A stretch of DNA of 64,000 nt from Nitratireductor mangrovi (GCF_007922615.2 NZ_CP042301.2:2356001-2420000); one strand, 5' to 3'; positions 1 through 8,372 are shown, numbered from the stretch's first letter. Numbers and translations are program-made. The notes: generated by a model from the letters alone, not told the origin.

Positions 1-1
1 G

Positions 2-211
2 CCCAACTTCCTGATCCTGGAATCGCTAAAGCAGTGGGACGGCTTCCACGAAAAACTCCTGAAAAAGAAGATCGAATGGCAGGCCGGCGATGTCATCCCC
101 TCGACCGAGCCCGGCATCGGTGTCGAACTCGACGAGGCGGTCTGCGAGGCGCATCCCTATGAGGGCACCGACCTGCACCTGCAGATGATGCAGACCCCGC
201 TGATGCCGTAG
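2..211 (+). CDS. C-terminal fragment of an enolase-superfamily (mandelate racemase/muconate lactonizing-like) protein
   Basis: Only the last 69 residues are in the window and the 5' part lies to the left. The frame is open from base 2 to a TAG at 209-211 and reads as a typical tail of a mandelate racemase/galactonate dehydratase-type enzyme: the segment ESLKQWDGFHEKL is followed by DVIPSTEPGIGVELDEAV, a pattern seen at the C-terminus of that superfamily (G-I-G-V-E-L/D). These enzymes abstract the proton alpha to a carboxylate of an acid sugar using Mg2+. The catalytic residues are outside the window, so the substrate cannot be given. The next gene starts 9 bp downstream on the same strand and encodes a 3-hydroxyisobutyrate dehydrogenase-like protein, which suggests a shared sugar-acid or hydroxy-acid catabolic operon (inference). 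Confidence 0.7.
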   Translation, partial: PNFLILESLKQWDGFHEKLLKKKIEWQAGDVIPSTEPGIGVELDEAVCEAHPYEGTDLHLQMMQTPLMP

Positions 212-220
212 CAGCGAGCC

Positions 221-1144
221 ATGAACGAGCGCCCCGCCTACGCCTTCATCGGCCTCGGCCATCTCGGCGGTCATCTCGCCGCCAGTCTGCTGCGCGCCGG
301 CTTTGCCGTTTTCGTCGTCGACCGCGACGAGGAAGCGGTTCGCCGGCTGTCCGAAAAGGGCGCGGTCGCCTGCGCCACCCCGGCGGAGGCCACGCGCAAG
401 GCCGGCAACGCCATCACCTGCCTGCCCTCGCCCGCCGTCAGCGAAGCTGTTCTCGCCGGACCGGACGGCCTGCTCGACGGCCTGCCCACGGGCGGGACCT
501 GGATCGAGATGTCGACCAACGGCCGTGACGAGATGCTGCGGCTGGCCGCCCTCGCCGCCGCGCGTGGCATCGAGGTGCTCGAATGCCCGGTCACCGGCGG
601 CGTCCATCTCGCGGCATCCGGCAAGATTACGGCGCTGGTCGGCGGCGACCCCGCTCTCTATGAACGCCACCGCGCCGCCATTGCCGCGATGTGCGAAAGG
701 CACTTCCTGATGGGACCGGTCGGCGCAGCGGCGGTGATCAAGGTGATCACCAACATGCTCGCCTTCGTCCATCTGGTCGCCGCCGGCGAGGCGCTGATGC
801 TTGCCAGGCGCGGCGGGCTCGACCTGGCGCAGGCCTATCACGCCATCGCCGCCTCCTCGGGCACCAGCTTCGTCCACGAGACCGAAAGCCAGCTGGTCTT
901 GAACGGTTCCTACGATATCGGCTTCACGATGGACCTCGCGCTCAAGGACCTCGGTTTCGCGCGCGCCATGGCCGAGGAGTTCGGCGCGCCGCTCGACCTC
1001 GCCAACCGCGTCGCGGCGATCTTCGAGAAAGGCAAGGCGGCCTATGGCGGCGACGCCTGGTCGACCATGATCGTCAAGCTGCTGGAGGACGAGACCGGCA
1101 CCGATCTGCGCGCTCCCGGCTTTCCCGCCAGGTTGGGCGAATAG
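221..1144 (+). CDS. NAD(P)-dependent oxidoreductase of the 3-hydroxyisobutyrate dehydrogenase family
   Basis: The 307-residue protein has the length and layout of beta-hydroxyacid dehydrogenases. The N-terminal Rossmann motif is FIGLGHLGGHLA (residues 9-20), followed by an acidic residue ending strand 2 (VVDRD), consistent with NAD preference. The substrate-binding signature of the family appears near residue 120 as CPVTGGVHLAASGKI, and the catalytic lysine lies in the segment AAVIKVITNML (about residue 170). The C-terminal all-alpha domain includes the family-type ALKDLGFA. Enzymes of this family oxidise 3-hydroxyisobutyrate, tartronate semialdehyde or similar hydroxy acids; the exact substrate is not readable here. 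It sits 9 bp after the enolase-superfamily gene, so both probably belong to one catabolic operon. The ATG start is the first codon after the upstream stop. Confidence 0.85.
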   Translation: MNERPAYAFIGLGHLGGHLAASLLRAGFAVFVVDRDEEAVRRLSEKGAVACATPAEATRKAGNAITCLPSPAVSEAVLAGPDGLLDGLPTGGTWIEMSTNGRDEMLRLAALAAARGIEVLECPVTGGVHLAASGKITALVGGDPALYERHRAAIAAMCERHFLMGPVGAAAVIKVITNMLAFVHLVAAGEALMLARRGGLDLAQAYHAIAASSGTSFVHETESQLVLNGSYDIGFTMDLALKDLGFARAMAEEFGAPLDLANRVAAIFEKGKAAYGGDAWSTMIVKLLEDETGTDLRAPGFPARLGE

Positions 1145-1303
1145 CCGTCGCGGTCGCCTGCCGCACTCCGGCACCGCCGGCAGAAAAAGCATCGCCTCTG
1201 ACCGTAGGAATCCGGCATCCTGAAGTATCGGCAATGCCCGAATCCCGCCTGCCAGGCGCAACGGAATCGGCTACACTCGCGCCCGCAACGAGGGGAGCAG
1301 CCC

Positions 1304-1738
1304 ATGACGCTGATACAGAAGCTCGGCATCGCCTATGCCGTGATGTTTTTCGCCGTGGTCGGCATCGGCTACGTGCCGGCCTTCAACGACGCCAACGGCT
1401 ATCTGTTCGGCCTGTTCTCCCTGCAATGGTACGACGACCTGCTGCACGCCTTTTCCGGCGTCTGGGCGCTCGCCGCCGCGATCGTCTCGCACCGCGCCTC
1501 GGTGCTCTATTTCCGCCTCTTCGGCTCGGTCTATCTGTTCGACGGCGTGCTCGGGCTGGTCACCGGTTCCGGCTGCCTCGACGGCGGCATCTTCATCGAC
1601 GGCTTCCGCTCATTGAACGATGTCGAACTGCCGACGCGCTTTTTTGCCAACCTGCCGCATCTTGCGATCGGCGGCATCGCGGTCCTGATCGGCTTCTGGC
1701 TGGCCGGCCGCATCCGCGAAACCTACGCACCGGCCTGA
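1304..1738 (+). CDS. small membrane protein, unknown function
   Basis: A 144-residue protein with about four hydrophobic stretches: residues 8-24, 45-62, 66-88 and 115-135. It starts with ATG behind a good ribosome site (GAGGGGAG about 6 bp upstream). No enzymatic motif is visible. The first extracytoplasmic or cytoplasmic loop carries LQWYDDLLHAFSG, and DDLLH is a pattern found in several small DUF-type membrane families, but I cannot name one confidently. It is followed after only 4 bp by another membrane-anchored protein, so the two are very likely cotranscribed and may work together in the inner membrane. The 159-bp gap in front of it holds no further gene. Confidence 0.7.
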   Translation: MTLIQKLGIAYAVMFFAVVGIGYVPAFNDANGYLFGLFSLQWYDDLLHAFSGVWALAAAIVSHRASVLYFRLFGSVYLFDGVLGLVTGSGCLDGGIFIDGFRSLNDVELPTRFFANLPHLAIGGIAVLIGFWLAGRIRETYAPA

Positions 1739-1742
1739 CGCC

Positions 1743-2870
1743 ATGCTGCGGCTCATCGGGCGGCTCTTCCGCCTCCTCGTCACGCTCGTCGTCATCGTCG
1801 TGGCGATCCCGGTGGCAGGCTTCGCGTATGGCTGGCTGACGACGCCTTCATACGATGCCGCGCCGCCGCCTGGCGTCGCCCAAACGGCGCCGCTGGAGGT
1901 GCTGCGCACCGAGGTACGATCCGGCATCGACGGCTATCAGCGTGCGGAAGAATCGACCTTCCTCACCTATCCGGAATGGGCGATCGTTTACGCGGCGCGC
2001 GAATATGCCGGCTTCGTCGCCGTGCGTAGCGAGACCGACTTTCCCTACTGGGCCTATATCGGCCGCTTCTGGCAGGACTACGCACTCGTCGTGCGCGCCG
2101 CCGCGCGCTACCCTTTCCATTCGCAGAACCATCTGATGCTGGTCGTCATCGGCACCAGCCATACGATCGAAAACGCCGTTCAGTGGACATGGGAAAACAC
2201 CATCGGCCGCCTGACCGAATTCGCTGCCGGCTGGCAAAAGACGCCGCAGGACCGTTTCCAGGCGATCACCGCCGCCGAGTATGCCGCCTTCCTGGACCAG
2301 GTGCCCTGGTACCGCTTTCCCTATGCCGAAAAGCGCGCCGCGCTATGGCAGACGGAGACGGCATCCGGCTTCGCGGCGGTGCGCTCATGGGAGCGCAAGC
2401 TCGCCTTCGGCCTCGGCTATTCGATCAAGCAGGGATATGCGGCGCTGATTACCGCCGGGCTGGAGGCGACCGCCGATCCCGCCTTCCTCGACATCCATGT
2501 CTGGGCCGCCGGCCCGGTGCGAGAGGCCATCGCCGACGAGGCCGACACAATGCTGGAAAAGGACCTCGGCCTCGACGGCTCTGTGTTCGTGACCCGGCGC
2601 TATCAGGTCTTCACCGACATGATCCCGCGGCTGGTCGACAAGGGCGTGCGTTTCATCGAGATCGGCGGCAATGACGAGATTCTGCTGACGGTGCTTTCCA
2701 ATGACGCGATCGCCGCGCCCGAGGCGACGCGGGAGCTTTTCGCCTACCAGCTGCCGGCGGAGCCATCGGCGCGCCGCACCGGGCTCGTCGCCTCGGTGCG
2801 CCACCTTCACGAGATCATCCCGGCGCTTCAGGCCGAAGAGGTGCTGCTGGAGCATGTCTACGACTACTGA
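1743..2870 (+). CDS. membrane-anchored conserved hypothetical protein
   Basis: 375 residues. The N-terminus is a single hydrophobic anchor (residues 12-31, LVTLVVIVVAIPVAGFAYG) and the rest is predicted to be soluble, probably periplasmic. The segment ESTFLTYPEWAIVYAAREYA near residue 70 resembles a motif (F-L-T-[YF]-P-E-W-x-I-V-Y) that I have seen in uncharacterised proteins of several phyla, but no function is attached to it. A long middle part rich in aromatic residues (W, Y) follows. The gene lies 4 bp behind the small membrane protein and 51 bp before an anchored alpha/beta hydrolase, so the three look like one operon. Function unknown. Confidence 0.75.
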   Translation: MLRLIGRLFRLLVTLVVIVVAIPVAGFAYGWLTTPSYDAAPPPGVAQTAPLEVLRTEVRSGIDGYQRAEESTFLTYPEWAIVYAAREYAGFVAVRSETDFPYWAYIGRFWQDYALVVRAAARYPFHSQNHLMLVVIGTSHTIENAVQWTWENTIGRLTEFAAGWQKTPQDRFQAITAAEYAAFLDQVPWYRFPYAEKRAALWQTETASGFAAVRSWERKLAFGLGYSIKQGYAALITAGLEATADPAFLDIHVWAAGPVREAIADEADTMLEKDLGLDGSVFVTRRYQVFTDMIPRLVDKGVRFIEIGGNDEILLTVLSNDAIAAPEATRELFAYQLPAEPSARRTGLVASVRHLHEIIPALQAEEVLLEHVYDY

Positions 2871-2921
2871 GCCGCACGGCCGCGGCTACCGTTCCGCCGC
2901 CAACGCCGAAGGCAGGCCTGC

Positions 2922-3956
2922 ATGCTGAAGATCGCCCTGCGCCTCGTGCTGCTGCTCCTCATCGTCGCCGTCGCGGCACTCGCCGGGCTGCGCGGCTGGG
3001 CCACGCTGCGCGAGCGCGCCGACCCGGGGACGGCAGCCGGCGCTGGCGCGACCTTCGTCACTGTCGACGGCCTGCCGATCCACTACCGCGAATGGGGCAA
3101 GACCGATGGCAGGCCGCTTGTCCTCGTCCACGGCACCATGGCCTGGGCCGAGACCTGGCGCGACATCGCCGGTCCGCTCGCTGATGCCGGCTTCCGGGTG
3201 ATCGCGCCCGACCTGCCGCCTTTCGGCTTTTCGCGGCGCCCGGCAGACGGCGACTATTCGCGCACCGCGCAGGCAAGGCGCCTGCTCGGCTTCGCCGATG
3301 TGCTCGGGCTCGACCGGTTTGCGCTTGCCGGCCACTCCTTCGGCGGCGGCGCCACCATCGAGGCCGCCTTTGCCGCGCCGGAACGCGTCGAGGTGCTGGC
3401 CCTGCTCGACGTCGCAATCGGCCTCGGCCGCCCGCATTCCGGCCCGCCGCTGGCCCCGCTCTTCGGCGTCGGCTGGCTGCGCGACGCAGCGATTGCGGCA
3501 ACGTTCACCAATCCGTGGATGACCGGCAAGGGGCTGCGCGACTTCATCCACGACGACGCCATCGTCACAGCCGAGCGCATCGCGCTCTACCAGCGCCCGC
3601 TCGTCGTCGCCGGCACCACGACGGCGGTCGGCGACTGGTTCTTGAGCGGGCTTTTCGGCAACGAGAGCGGCGCGCGTTCGGCCGACCCGGCTGCCTATGG
3701 CGGCTTCGCCCCGCCGGTGCTGATCGTCTGGGGCCGGCAGGACACGGTGACCCCGCTCGATCAGGGCGAGGCGATCGCGGCCGCTTTCGGCGACGCCCGC
3801 CTGAGCGTGCTCGACGACGTCAACCACATCCCGCATGTGGAAAAGCCGGCCGAGGTGGTACGGGAGATGCTCGATTTTCTCGCCGACGCGCCGGCTGCCG
3901 ACGACAGCGACACGGCAAACGACCACCTCCGCGGCTCACTGGCAACGGAGCATTAG
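2922..3956 (+). CDS. membrane-anchored alpha/beta-hydrolase
   Basis: 344 residues with an N-terminal hydrophobic anchor or uncleaved signal (residues 3-22). The catalytic core is complete: oxyanion-hole segment LVLVHGTMAW (about residue 68), nucleophile elbow GHSFGG (about residue 138), acid residue in LIVWGRQDTVTP (about residue 276) and catalytic histidine in VNHIPHVEKPAEV (about residue 305). Together they define a Ser-Asp-His hydrolase of the haloalkane dehalogenase/epoxide hydrolase/esterase type. There is no halide-binding tryptophan pattern I can be sure of, so esterase or lactonase activity is the plainest guess. The anchor implies action at the outer face of the inner membrane. It closes the probable three-gene operon that begins at 1304 and is convergent with the folate gene. 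Confidence 0.85.
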   Translation: MLKIALRLVLLLLIVAVAALAGLRGWATLRERADPGTAAGAGATFVTVDGLPIHYREWGKTDGRPLVLVHGTMAWAETWRDIAGPLADAGFRVIAPDLPPFGFSRRPADGDYSRTAQARRLLGFADVLGLDRFALAGHSFGGGATIEAAFAAPERVEVLALLDVAIGLGRPHSGPPLAPLFGVGWLRDAAIAATFTNPWMTGKGLRDFIHDDAIVTAERIALYQRPLVVAGTTTAVGDWFLSGLFGNESGARSADPAAYGGFAPPVLIVWGRQDTVTPLDQGEAIAAAFGDARLSVLDDVNHIPHVEKPAEVVREMLDFLADAPAADDSDTANDHLRGSLATEH

Positions 3957-4001
3957 CGGCACCCTGGTCCGGTCCACCATGGCCGAAGCCGACTGACCTG
4001 C

Positions 4002-4673
4002 CTACCCCACCCGGCCGTCCTCGGTGACGATGAAATCCATGGCGATGTCATGCGCTTGCGGATAGATCGTCGCAATGGCGGCATCGGCGTAGCCGACCCC
4101 GATGACCAGCGGCCTCGCCGGCAGCGCTGCGAGCGTGCGATCGAAAAAACCGCCGCCATAGCCAAGCCGGTAGCTGCGCGCATCGAAGCCGACTACCGGG
4201 GCGATCACGATATCGGGCACCACCGCGGGGGCCTCGGGCGGTACCGGAATGTTCCACACACCTTTTTCGAGCTTCATGCGCGGGCGCCAGTCGCGAAAGA
4301 CGAGCGGGGCTGCCTTCTCGATCACGACCGGCAGCGCGAGGCTGCCGCCGTCCGCATGGAACTCGGCGGCGAAACCGCGCAGGTCCGGCTCGCCGCGAAA
4401 CGGCCAGTAGAGGCTGAGCCGGCGCCCGGCCGGCTCGCCGATCGTCTGCCACAGATGCTCCGCGATCCGGCCTGCCATCGCGGCCCTTTCGTCGGCCGAG
4501 ACGGCAAGGCGCTTTTCGATCAGCCGCTGCCGTTCGGCCTTGCGCCAGCGCATCACATCGGCCACCGCTTGCGGGTCCGCCTCCGCTGCCGCGTAGCCCG
4601 GCTGCAACTCGTGCATGAAGCAGGGCGGCGAGGCATAACCCGCGCCCGGGCTGCGATGCTCCTCGTCCGCCAT
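4002..4673 (-). CDS. 5-formyltetrahydrofolate cyclo-ligase
   Basis: 223 residues when started at the ATG at 4673, which has a near-perfect ribosome site (AAGGAGG, 7 bp upstream); the longer frame to 4751 lacks one. The enzyme (EC 6.3.3.2) converts 5-formyl-THF to 5,10-methenyl-THF with ATP. Visible family features are the N-terminal MRWRKAERQRLIEKR (R-x-x-x-R/K pattern of the family), the mid-protein SLYWPFRGEPDLRG, and the C-terminal signature LGYGGGFFDRTLA, which corresponds to the G-Y-G-x-G-[YF]-[YF]-D ATP/folate site. In many proteobacteria this gene follows zapA and the 6S RNA gene ssrS, but here the upstream neighbour is an acyl-CoA dehydrogenase and the 90-bp gap has no room for 6S RNA. 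Confidence 0.9.
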   Translation of the reverse strand: MADEEHRSPGAGYASPPCFMHELQPGYAAAEADPQAVADVMRWRKAERQRLIEKRLAVSADERAAMAGRIAEHLWQTIGEPAGRRLSLYWPFRGEPDLRGFAAEFHADGGSLALPVVIEKAAPLVFRDWRPRMKLEKGVWNIPVPPEAPAVVPDIVIAPVVGFDARSYRLGYGGGFFDRTLAALPARPLVIGVGYADAAIATIYPQAHDIAMDFIVTEDGRVG

Positions 4674-4763
4674 CCGCCGACCTCCTTCGTGCCTCCGGTC
4701 CGCCTCGAACCTAGGACGCCATTGGCGAGCGCGATGCAAGGCAGGCGACACCCGAAGGTCGCA

Positions 4764-5924
4764 TCAGGCCGCGCGCCTGGCCTGGCTCGTCTCCGTTCCG
4801 GTCAGGTCGATCGGTTCGAGGCCGAGCGCAAGGCGACCGGTGAATTGCTGCTGGCGCTTTTCCGGCAAGGGATGGAACTGGACGCCATGCGCGTCGCGCA
4901 GTAGGCGCTCCAGCCCGATCTTTCTGTAGAAGCCGGCCCCGCCGGCAACCTCCAGCGCCTTCTCGACGGTCGCAATGATGGCGCCGGCAGCGATCGATTT
5001 GCGCACCAGGATGGCGTTTGCGTTCGCCGGCGTGGGCGCGAACGCCCAATCATTGGTGATCCTTGCCATGTCATCGACCGCGATCTGCGCCGTCGTCAGC
5101 CGGTTTTCGAGTTCCCCAAGCAGATAGGGCGTAGCCGGATCGTCGGCGCGCTTGACCGCAAGCCCGCGCGCGATGTCAGCGGCCGCCTCGGCAACACCGA
5201 CATAGGCCGATACGATCAGTGGCATCGCCACCGTCAGGATGACGCTGAACGCGGGGTGATAGGCGTCGCGCGGACGTTTCAGCACCACCGCGTCCTCGGC
5301 CACGAACACCTTGTCGAGGATTACCGTCTCCGAGCCGGTGGCGCGCATGCCGAGCGTGTCCCAGTCGCCGCCGAGCGAAACGCCTTCCGCCCGCATCGGC
5401 ACCGGGAAATGCAGCACTTGCCATCCCTCGTTGGGATTTTGCCATGGCGCGGATGTGACCAGCACGTCGCCTTTCGGCGAGCCGCTCGCAAACGGTTTTC
5501 GCGCGCTGACCAGATAGCCGCCATCCGCTTTCTCCACCGTGCCGTTGGAGGACAGCCAGTCATTGGCGCCGGTGCTGACCAGGATCGTCTCGTTGCCCGC
5601 AACCTTTTCGAGAAGCTTGCGGCCCGGCTTGCCGTTGCGGTCGTTGAAGACCGCCGCCGCCACCAGATGCTGGTGCATGGAAAGCGCCAGCGCCGTCGCG
5701 CTGCAATGATGCGCCAGGCCGCGGATGAAGGCGCACATCTCGCCATGCGAGGCCCCTCCGCCGCCGAGCTCCAGCGGCACTATCGCTGAAAACACTTTGT
5801 ATCGCCGGAGCATGTCGTAGTGGCCGGCGACGAAAACGGCCTCGCGGTCACGCTCGGCCACGCCGTCGGAAAAGGCAGGGCCCACCTCGGCGAGGACGTG
5901 TTGCAGGTCGATCTTCTCGGTCAT
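4764..5924 (-). CDS. acyl-CoA dehydrogenase family flavoprotein
   Basis: 386 residues from the ATG at 5924, which has AAGGAG 6 bp upstream; a longer frame would start at 5957. The fold is that of acyl-CoA dehydrogenases: an N-terminal helical domain, a central beta domain with the FAD/substrate segment RATGSETVILDKVFV (about residue 205) and the C-terminal helical domain ending in AGGAGFYRKIGLERLLRD (about residue 335-355). The canonical catalytic glutamate position is not clearly present, so this may belong to the broader set that includes DszC/SfnB-type monooxygenases and nitroalkane oxidase-like proteins. It is divergent from an HxlR-type regulator 113 bp away with a palindrome between them, which suggests that the regulator controls it. 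Confidence 0.82.
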   Translation of the reverse strand: MTEKIDLQHVLAEVGPAFSDGVAERDREAVFVAGHYDMLRRYKVFSAIVPLELGGGGASHGEMCAFIRGLAHHCSATALALSMHQHLVAAAVFNDRNGKPGRKLLEKVAGNETILVSTGANDWLSSNGTVEKADGGYLVSARKPFASGSPKGDVLVTSAPWQNPNEGWQVLHFPVPMRAEGVSLGGDWDTLGMRATGSETVILDKVFVAEDAVVLKRPRDAYHPAFSVILTVAMPLIVSAYVGVAEAAADIARGLAVKRADDPATPYLLGELENRLTTAQIAVDDMARITNDWAFAPTPANANAILVRKSIAAGAIIATVEKALEVAGGAGFYRKIGLERLLRDAHGVQFHPLPEKRQQQFTGRLALGLEPIDLTGTETSQARRAA

Positions 5925-5982
5925 CGGATACTCCTTGATATCTCGTGTCCGCCACAAGGGTGCTTCCGCCGTCCGCCCGCTT

Positions 5983-6003
5983 CAACTTTCAAATGTGAAG
6001 TTG
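5983..6003. promoter_or_regulatory. imperfect inverted repeat between the acyl-CoA dehydrogenase and HxlR-type genes
   Basis: Within the 113-bp divergent gap the 21-bp stretch at 5983-6003 reads CAACTTTCA, then AATG, then TGAAGTTG, giving 8-bp arms with one bulged T. It abuts TTGATC (6001-6006), which with TACGAT (6025-6030, 18-bp spacer) would make a sigma70-type promoter for the regulator gene. A dimeric winged-helix protein bound here could block both directions. Inference from position and symmetry only. Confidence 0.4.
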
Positions 6004-6037
6004 ATCGCGACGAACAGGGCGCGTTACGATCTCGGTC

Positions 6038-6754
6038 ATGGCTCGCTCCAGGGGATACAGGCAGTTCTGCCCGATCGCGCTCGCCGCCGAGGTGCTGGGC
6101 GAACGCTGGACGGCGCTGGTGGTGCGCGAACTCCTGTGCGGCAGCCTGCGCTTCAACGACATCCAGCGCGGCGTGCCGCGCATGTCATCCGCGCTGCTGT
6201 CCCGGCGGCTGAAGGAACTCGAGCAGGCCGGCATCGTCAAACATCATCGCAGCGCCGACGGCCGGGCTGGCGAATATCGTGTCACCGCCTCGGGGCGAGA
6301 ATTGCTGCCGGTGCTGGAAACGATGGGCAACTGGGCCCAGCGCTGGCTGCGGCACGAACTGACCGCACCGGAAAACCTCGATCCCGACCTTCTGATGTGG
6401 GACGTCAGGCGCCGCGCCGTCGCCCGCGAAGTGCCGCGCGACGGGCGCTTCGTGGTCCAGTTTCACTATGAGGGCGTGCCGGCCAGCCACCGCTTCTACT
6501 GGCTCGTCTTCGACGACGATGGCACCGATTTGTGCGTGAAGGATCCTGGTTTCGAGGTCCGTCTTCTTGTCCGGACACACATCCGGACCATGTCCAGAAT
6601 CTGGCTTGGTCACCTCGACCTCGGCGAAGCAATCCGCAGTGATAGGCTGCGCCTTGAAGGTTCGCGTGCCGACATCGCCGCCTTCCGCAGATGGTTCGCG
6701 CTGAGCCTGTTCGCCGAGGTCGGCCGCCGCGAGGTTGCGGCAGCGGCGAGCTAG
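6038..6754 (+). CDS. HxlR-family winged-helix transcriptional regulator
   Basis: 238 residues. The N-terminal 100 residues are an HxlR (DUF24) winged helix: FCPIALAAEVLGERWTALVV matches the family opening in which a cysteine precedes the first helix, followed by RELLCGSLRFNDIQRG and the recognition helix region MSSALLSRRLKELEQAGIV. Cys11 could sense redox or aldehyde signals as in other members. The C-terminal 130 residues form an extra domain seen in a long subgroup of these regulators, perhaps a ligand-binding fold. The gene is divergent from the acyl-CoA dehydrogenase. The predicted promoter (6001-6030) would place the transcription start at about 6037, so the message may be almost leaderless; no clear ribosome site precedes the ATG. 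Its stop overlaps the stop of the convergent sqdC in the sequence CTAG. Confidence 0.85.
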   Translation: MARSRGYRQFCPIALAAEVLGERWTALVVRELLCGSLRFNDIQRGVPRMSSALLSRRLKELEQAGIVKHHRSADGRAGEYRVTASGRELLPVLETMGNWAQRWLRHELTAPENLDPDLLMWDVRRRAVAREVPRDGRFVVQFHYEGVPASHRFYWLVFDDDGTDLCVKDPGFEVRLLVRTHIRTMSRIWLGHLDLGEAIRSDRLRLEGSRADIAAFRRWFALSLFAEVGRREVAAAAS

Positions 6755-7662
6755 CGGACCGGCCGCATCGTCCGATCGCACATCGCCTTCACGGTATCCT
6801 CAAGCAACGCCATTCCGCCCGGTTGCCAGCCGAGCGCCTCGAGCTTCTCGGTCGCCATCACATTGAGCCCGGAACGGTCGCCGGCGGGCGGCAGCTCGAA
6901 ATAACTGCCGGTCACACGATTGACGTCGGCGAGCAGGTCGCGGCGGTCGAGCACGATGTCGGAGACGTTGAAAACCTCAGCCGCCACGCTTTCCTGATCC
7001 GCCTCCAGCGCCACCCGCACCGCCGCGCCGACATCTGCCCCATGGACCTCGCTCGCAACGCGCGGCGCAATCGTGTTGCCGGTCAGGAAATCCTCGAACA
7101 GGCCGGCCCATTTGTGGGTCTTCCCCAGCCCGCCCGGTCCATAGACCCCGGTGACGCGCAGGGTGACGCCGGCAAAGTCCTCGCCGGAGAGACCGGCCAG
7201 CGCCCGCTCCGCCTCGCGCTTCACTTGCCCGTAAAGCGTGTCTGGAAGTGGCGGCGTATTCTCGGTCAACGCCGTGCCCGGCGGCTGGCGGCCGTAGACG
7301 GCGCGGCTCGAAAGGAACACAACGCGCTTCACACCGGCACGCTTTGCCTGCTCGAACAGCGCGATGCTGCCGTCTGCGTTGAGGCGGCGGAATGTCGTCG
7401 GATCGTCGCCCTCGCCACCACGATAACGTCCGGGCAGATGGTGAAAAGCGGCATGGACGAAGTGGTCGATGCCGGCGAAAGCGCGTTCCTGATCGCGGTC
7501 GGGATCGAGTGAGCCCTCGACGAAGCCAACCTCGCGCGAAAAGAAACCTCGCTGCGGCGCGGTACGGCCAAACACTGCGACGACGTGCCCGGCATCGAGA
7601 AGGGCCTCGACGATGAAGCGACCGACATAACCGGTGCCGCCTGAGACGAGTACGGAGGCCAC
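6751..7662 (-). CDS. sqdC: SqdC-like NAD(P)-dependent epimerase/reductase of the sulfolipid operon
   Basis: 303 residues from the GTG at 7662, which directly precedes SVLVSGGTGYVGRFIVEAL, a Rossmann motif G-x-x-G-x-x-G of extended short-chain dehydrogenases. An AGAGG ribosome site lies just inside the end of the upstream gene; a longer frame to 7740 would run through that gene. The active-site tyrosine/lysine pair appears in LYGQVKREAERAL (about residue 147), and the protein ends about 300 residues in, as epimerase-like proteins do. Its place as third gene after a UDP-sulfoquinovose synthase and a GT8 glycosyltransferase matches the sqdB-sqdD-sqdC order known in Rhodobacter and Sinorhizobium, where SqdC's exact reaction is unsettled. 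The name rests on context plus fold. Confidence 0.75.
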   Translation of the reverse strand: MASVLVSGGTGYVGRFIVEALLDAGHVVAVFGRTAPQRGFFSREVGFVEGSLDPDRDQERAFAGIDHFVHAAFHHLPGRYRGGEGDDPTTFRRLNADGSIALFEQAKRAGVKRVVFLSSRAVYGRQPPGTALTENTPPLPDTLYGQVKREAERALAGLSGEDFAGVTLRVTGVYGPGGLGKTHKWAGLFEDFLTGNTIAPRVASEVHGADVGAAVRVALEADQESVAAEVFNVSDIVLDRRDLLADVNRVTGSYFELPPAGDRSGLNVMATEKLEALGWQPGGMALLEDTVKAMCDRTMRPVR

Positions 7663-7664
7663 GG

Positions 7665-8372
7665 TCAGCGCGCCTCTTTCACTGGGCCGGGCAGGTCCTC
7701 CAGGTCGGGGATTTGCCCGCCGTCGAAATAAGCCTGCCACAGCTCGATCAGCGGCCTCAGCCGCTCGGCTTTCGGATGGTCGGTCTCCCAGGGTTTTTCA
7801 TACTGGTAGTGGATCACCGACAGCGAGTTCCAATCCCACAGTTCCGGCAGGTTGAACCAGACATATTGCAGCATGTTGCAGAAGATCGGCAGGCCGTGCC
7901 AGTCGGGAAAGAAGTGCTGCAGGAAGCTCTGGTCGGTGCGCGGCCAGAACGCGTCCGGTGCGTCGAGCACCGTCAGCATCCCGTCAAACGTCGCCTGCGA
8001 CGGGCAGGCGACGAAGACACCCGAATTCAGCCGGTGGAAATCGCCGAGGTGCTCGTAGACGTTTGGCGCGGCGGAGAACTCGGGATAGAAAAACAGCTTG
8101 TCGATGTTTTTCACGACCAGCGTGTCGGCGTCCAGGAAGACGACCCGGTCGTACTCCGTCAGTTCCCAAAGCCGCAGCTTGGCGAAATTGTCGAGCGGTG
8201 TGTGAAACGCCGGCTTGCGCCCCTTGGTGAAGGGATTGCGGCCGTGGATCTCGCGTTTCGCGTGGCGTGCATTGAATGCGTCCGAGGTCGGCAGCAGGTC
8301 GACTGCTCGCGGCATCGCGCCCATCGCCGCGACGTGCGCGAGTTCGGCGGCGCCGACTCCGCCAGTGTGCAT
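7665..8372 (-). CDS. sqdD: SqdD-like GT8 glycosyltransferase, apparently interrupted at its 5' end
   Basis: The frame from the first ATG gives 235 residues with GT8 (glycogenin-like) features: the DxD metal/UDP-sugar motif in VVFLDADTLVVKNID, NSGVFVACPSQ and a C-terminal HYQYEKPWE. In the sqdBDC operon this enzyme is thought to transfer sulfoquinovose. The first ATG is too late: the codons just upstream (8373-8480) encode NAYVTLVTNTDFAKGATAL, the conserved first strand and helix of the GT8 fold that holds the nucleotide, without any ATG, GTG or TTG. A TTG at 8621, overlapping the sqdB stop as TTGA and preceded by GAAGAAGG, is in the same frame, but a palindromic element lies between and brings in one TGA (8601-8603). 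The gene is therefore probably disrupted or read from an unusual start. The product from 8372 would lack part of the active site. Confidence 0.72.
   Translation of the reverse strand: MHTGGVGAAELAHVAAMGAMPRAVDLLPTSDAFNARHAKREIHGRNPFTKGRKPAFHTPLDNFAKLRLWELTEYDRVVFLDADTLVVKNIDKLFFYPEFSAAPNVYEHLGDFHRLNSGVFVACPSQATFDGMLTVLDAPDAFWPRTDQSFLQHFFPDWHGLPIFCNMLQYVWFNLPELWDWNSLSVIHYQYEKPWETDHPKAERLRPLIELWQAYFDGGQIPDLEDLPGPVKEAR

Noticed and set aside
4674..4763. 6S RNA gene (ssrS), often found next to 5-formyltetrahydrofolate cyclo-ligase
   Set aside because: The gap in front of the gene is only 90 bp and is occupied by the ribosome site and the end of the acyl-CoA dehydrogenase; there is no room for a ~160-base RNA.
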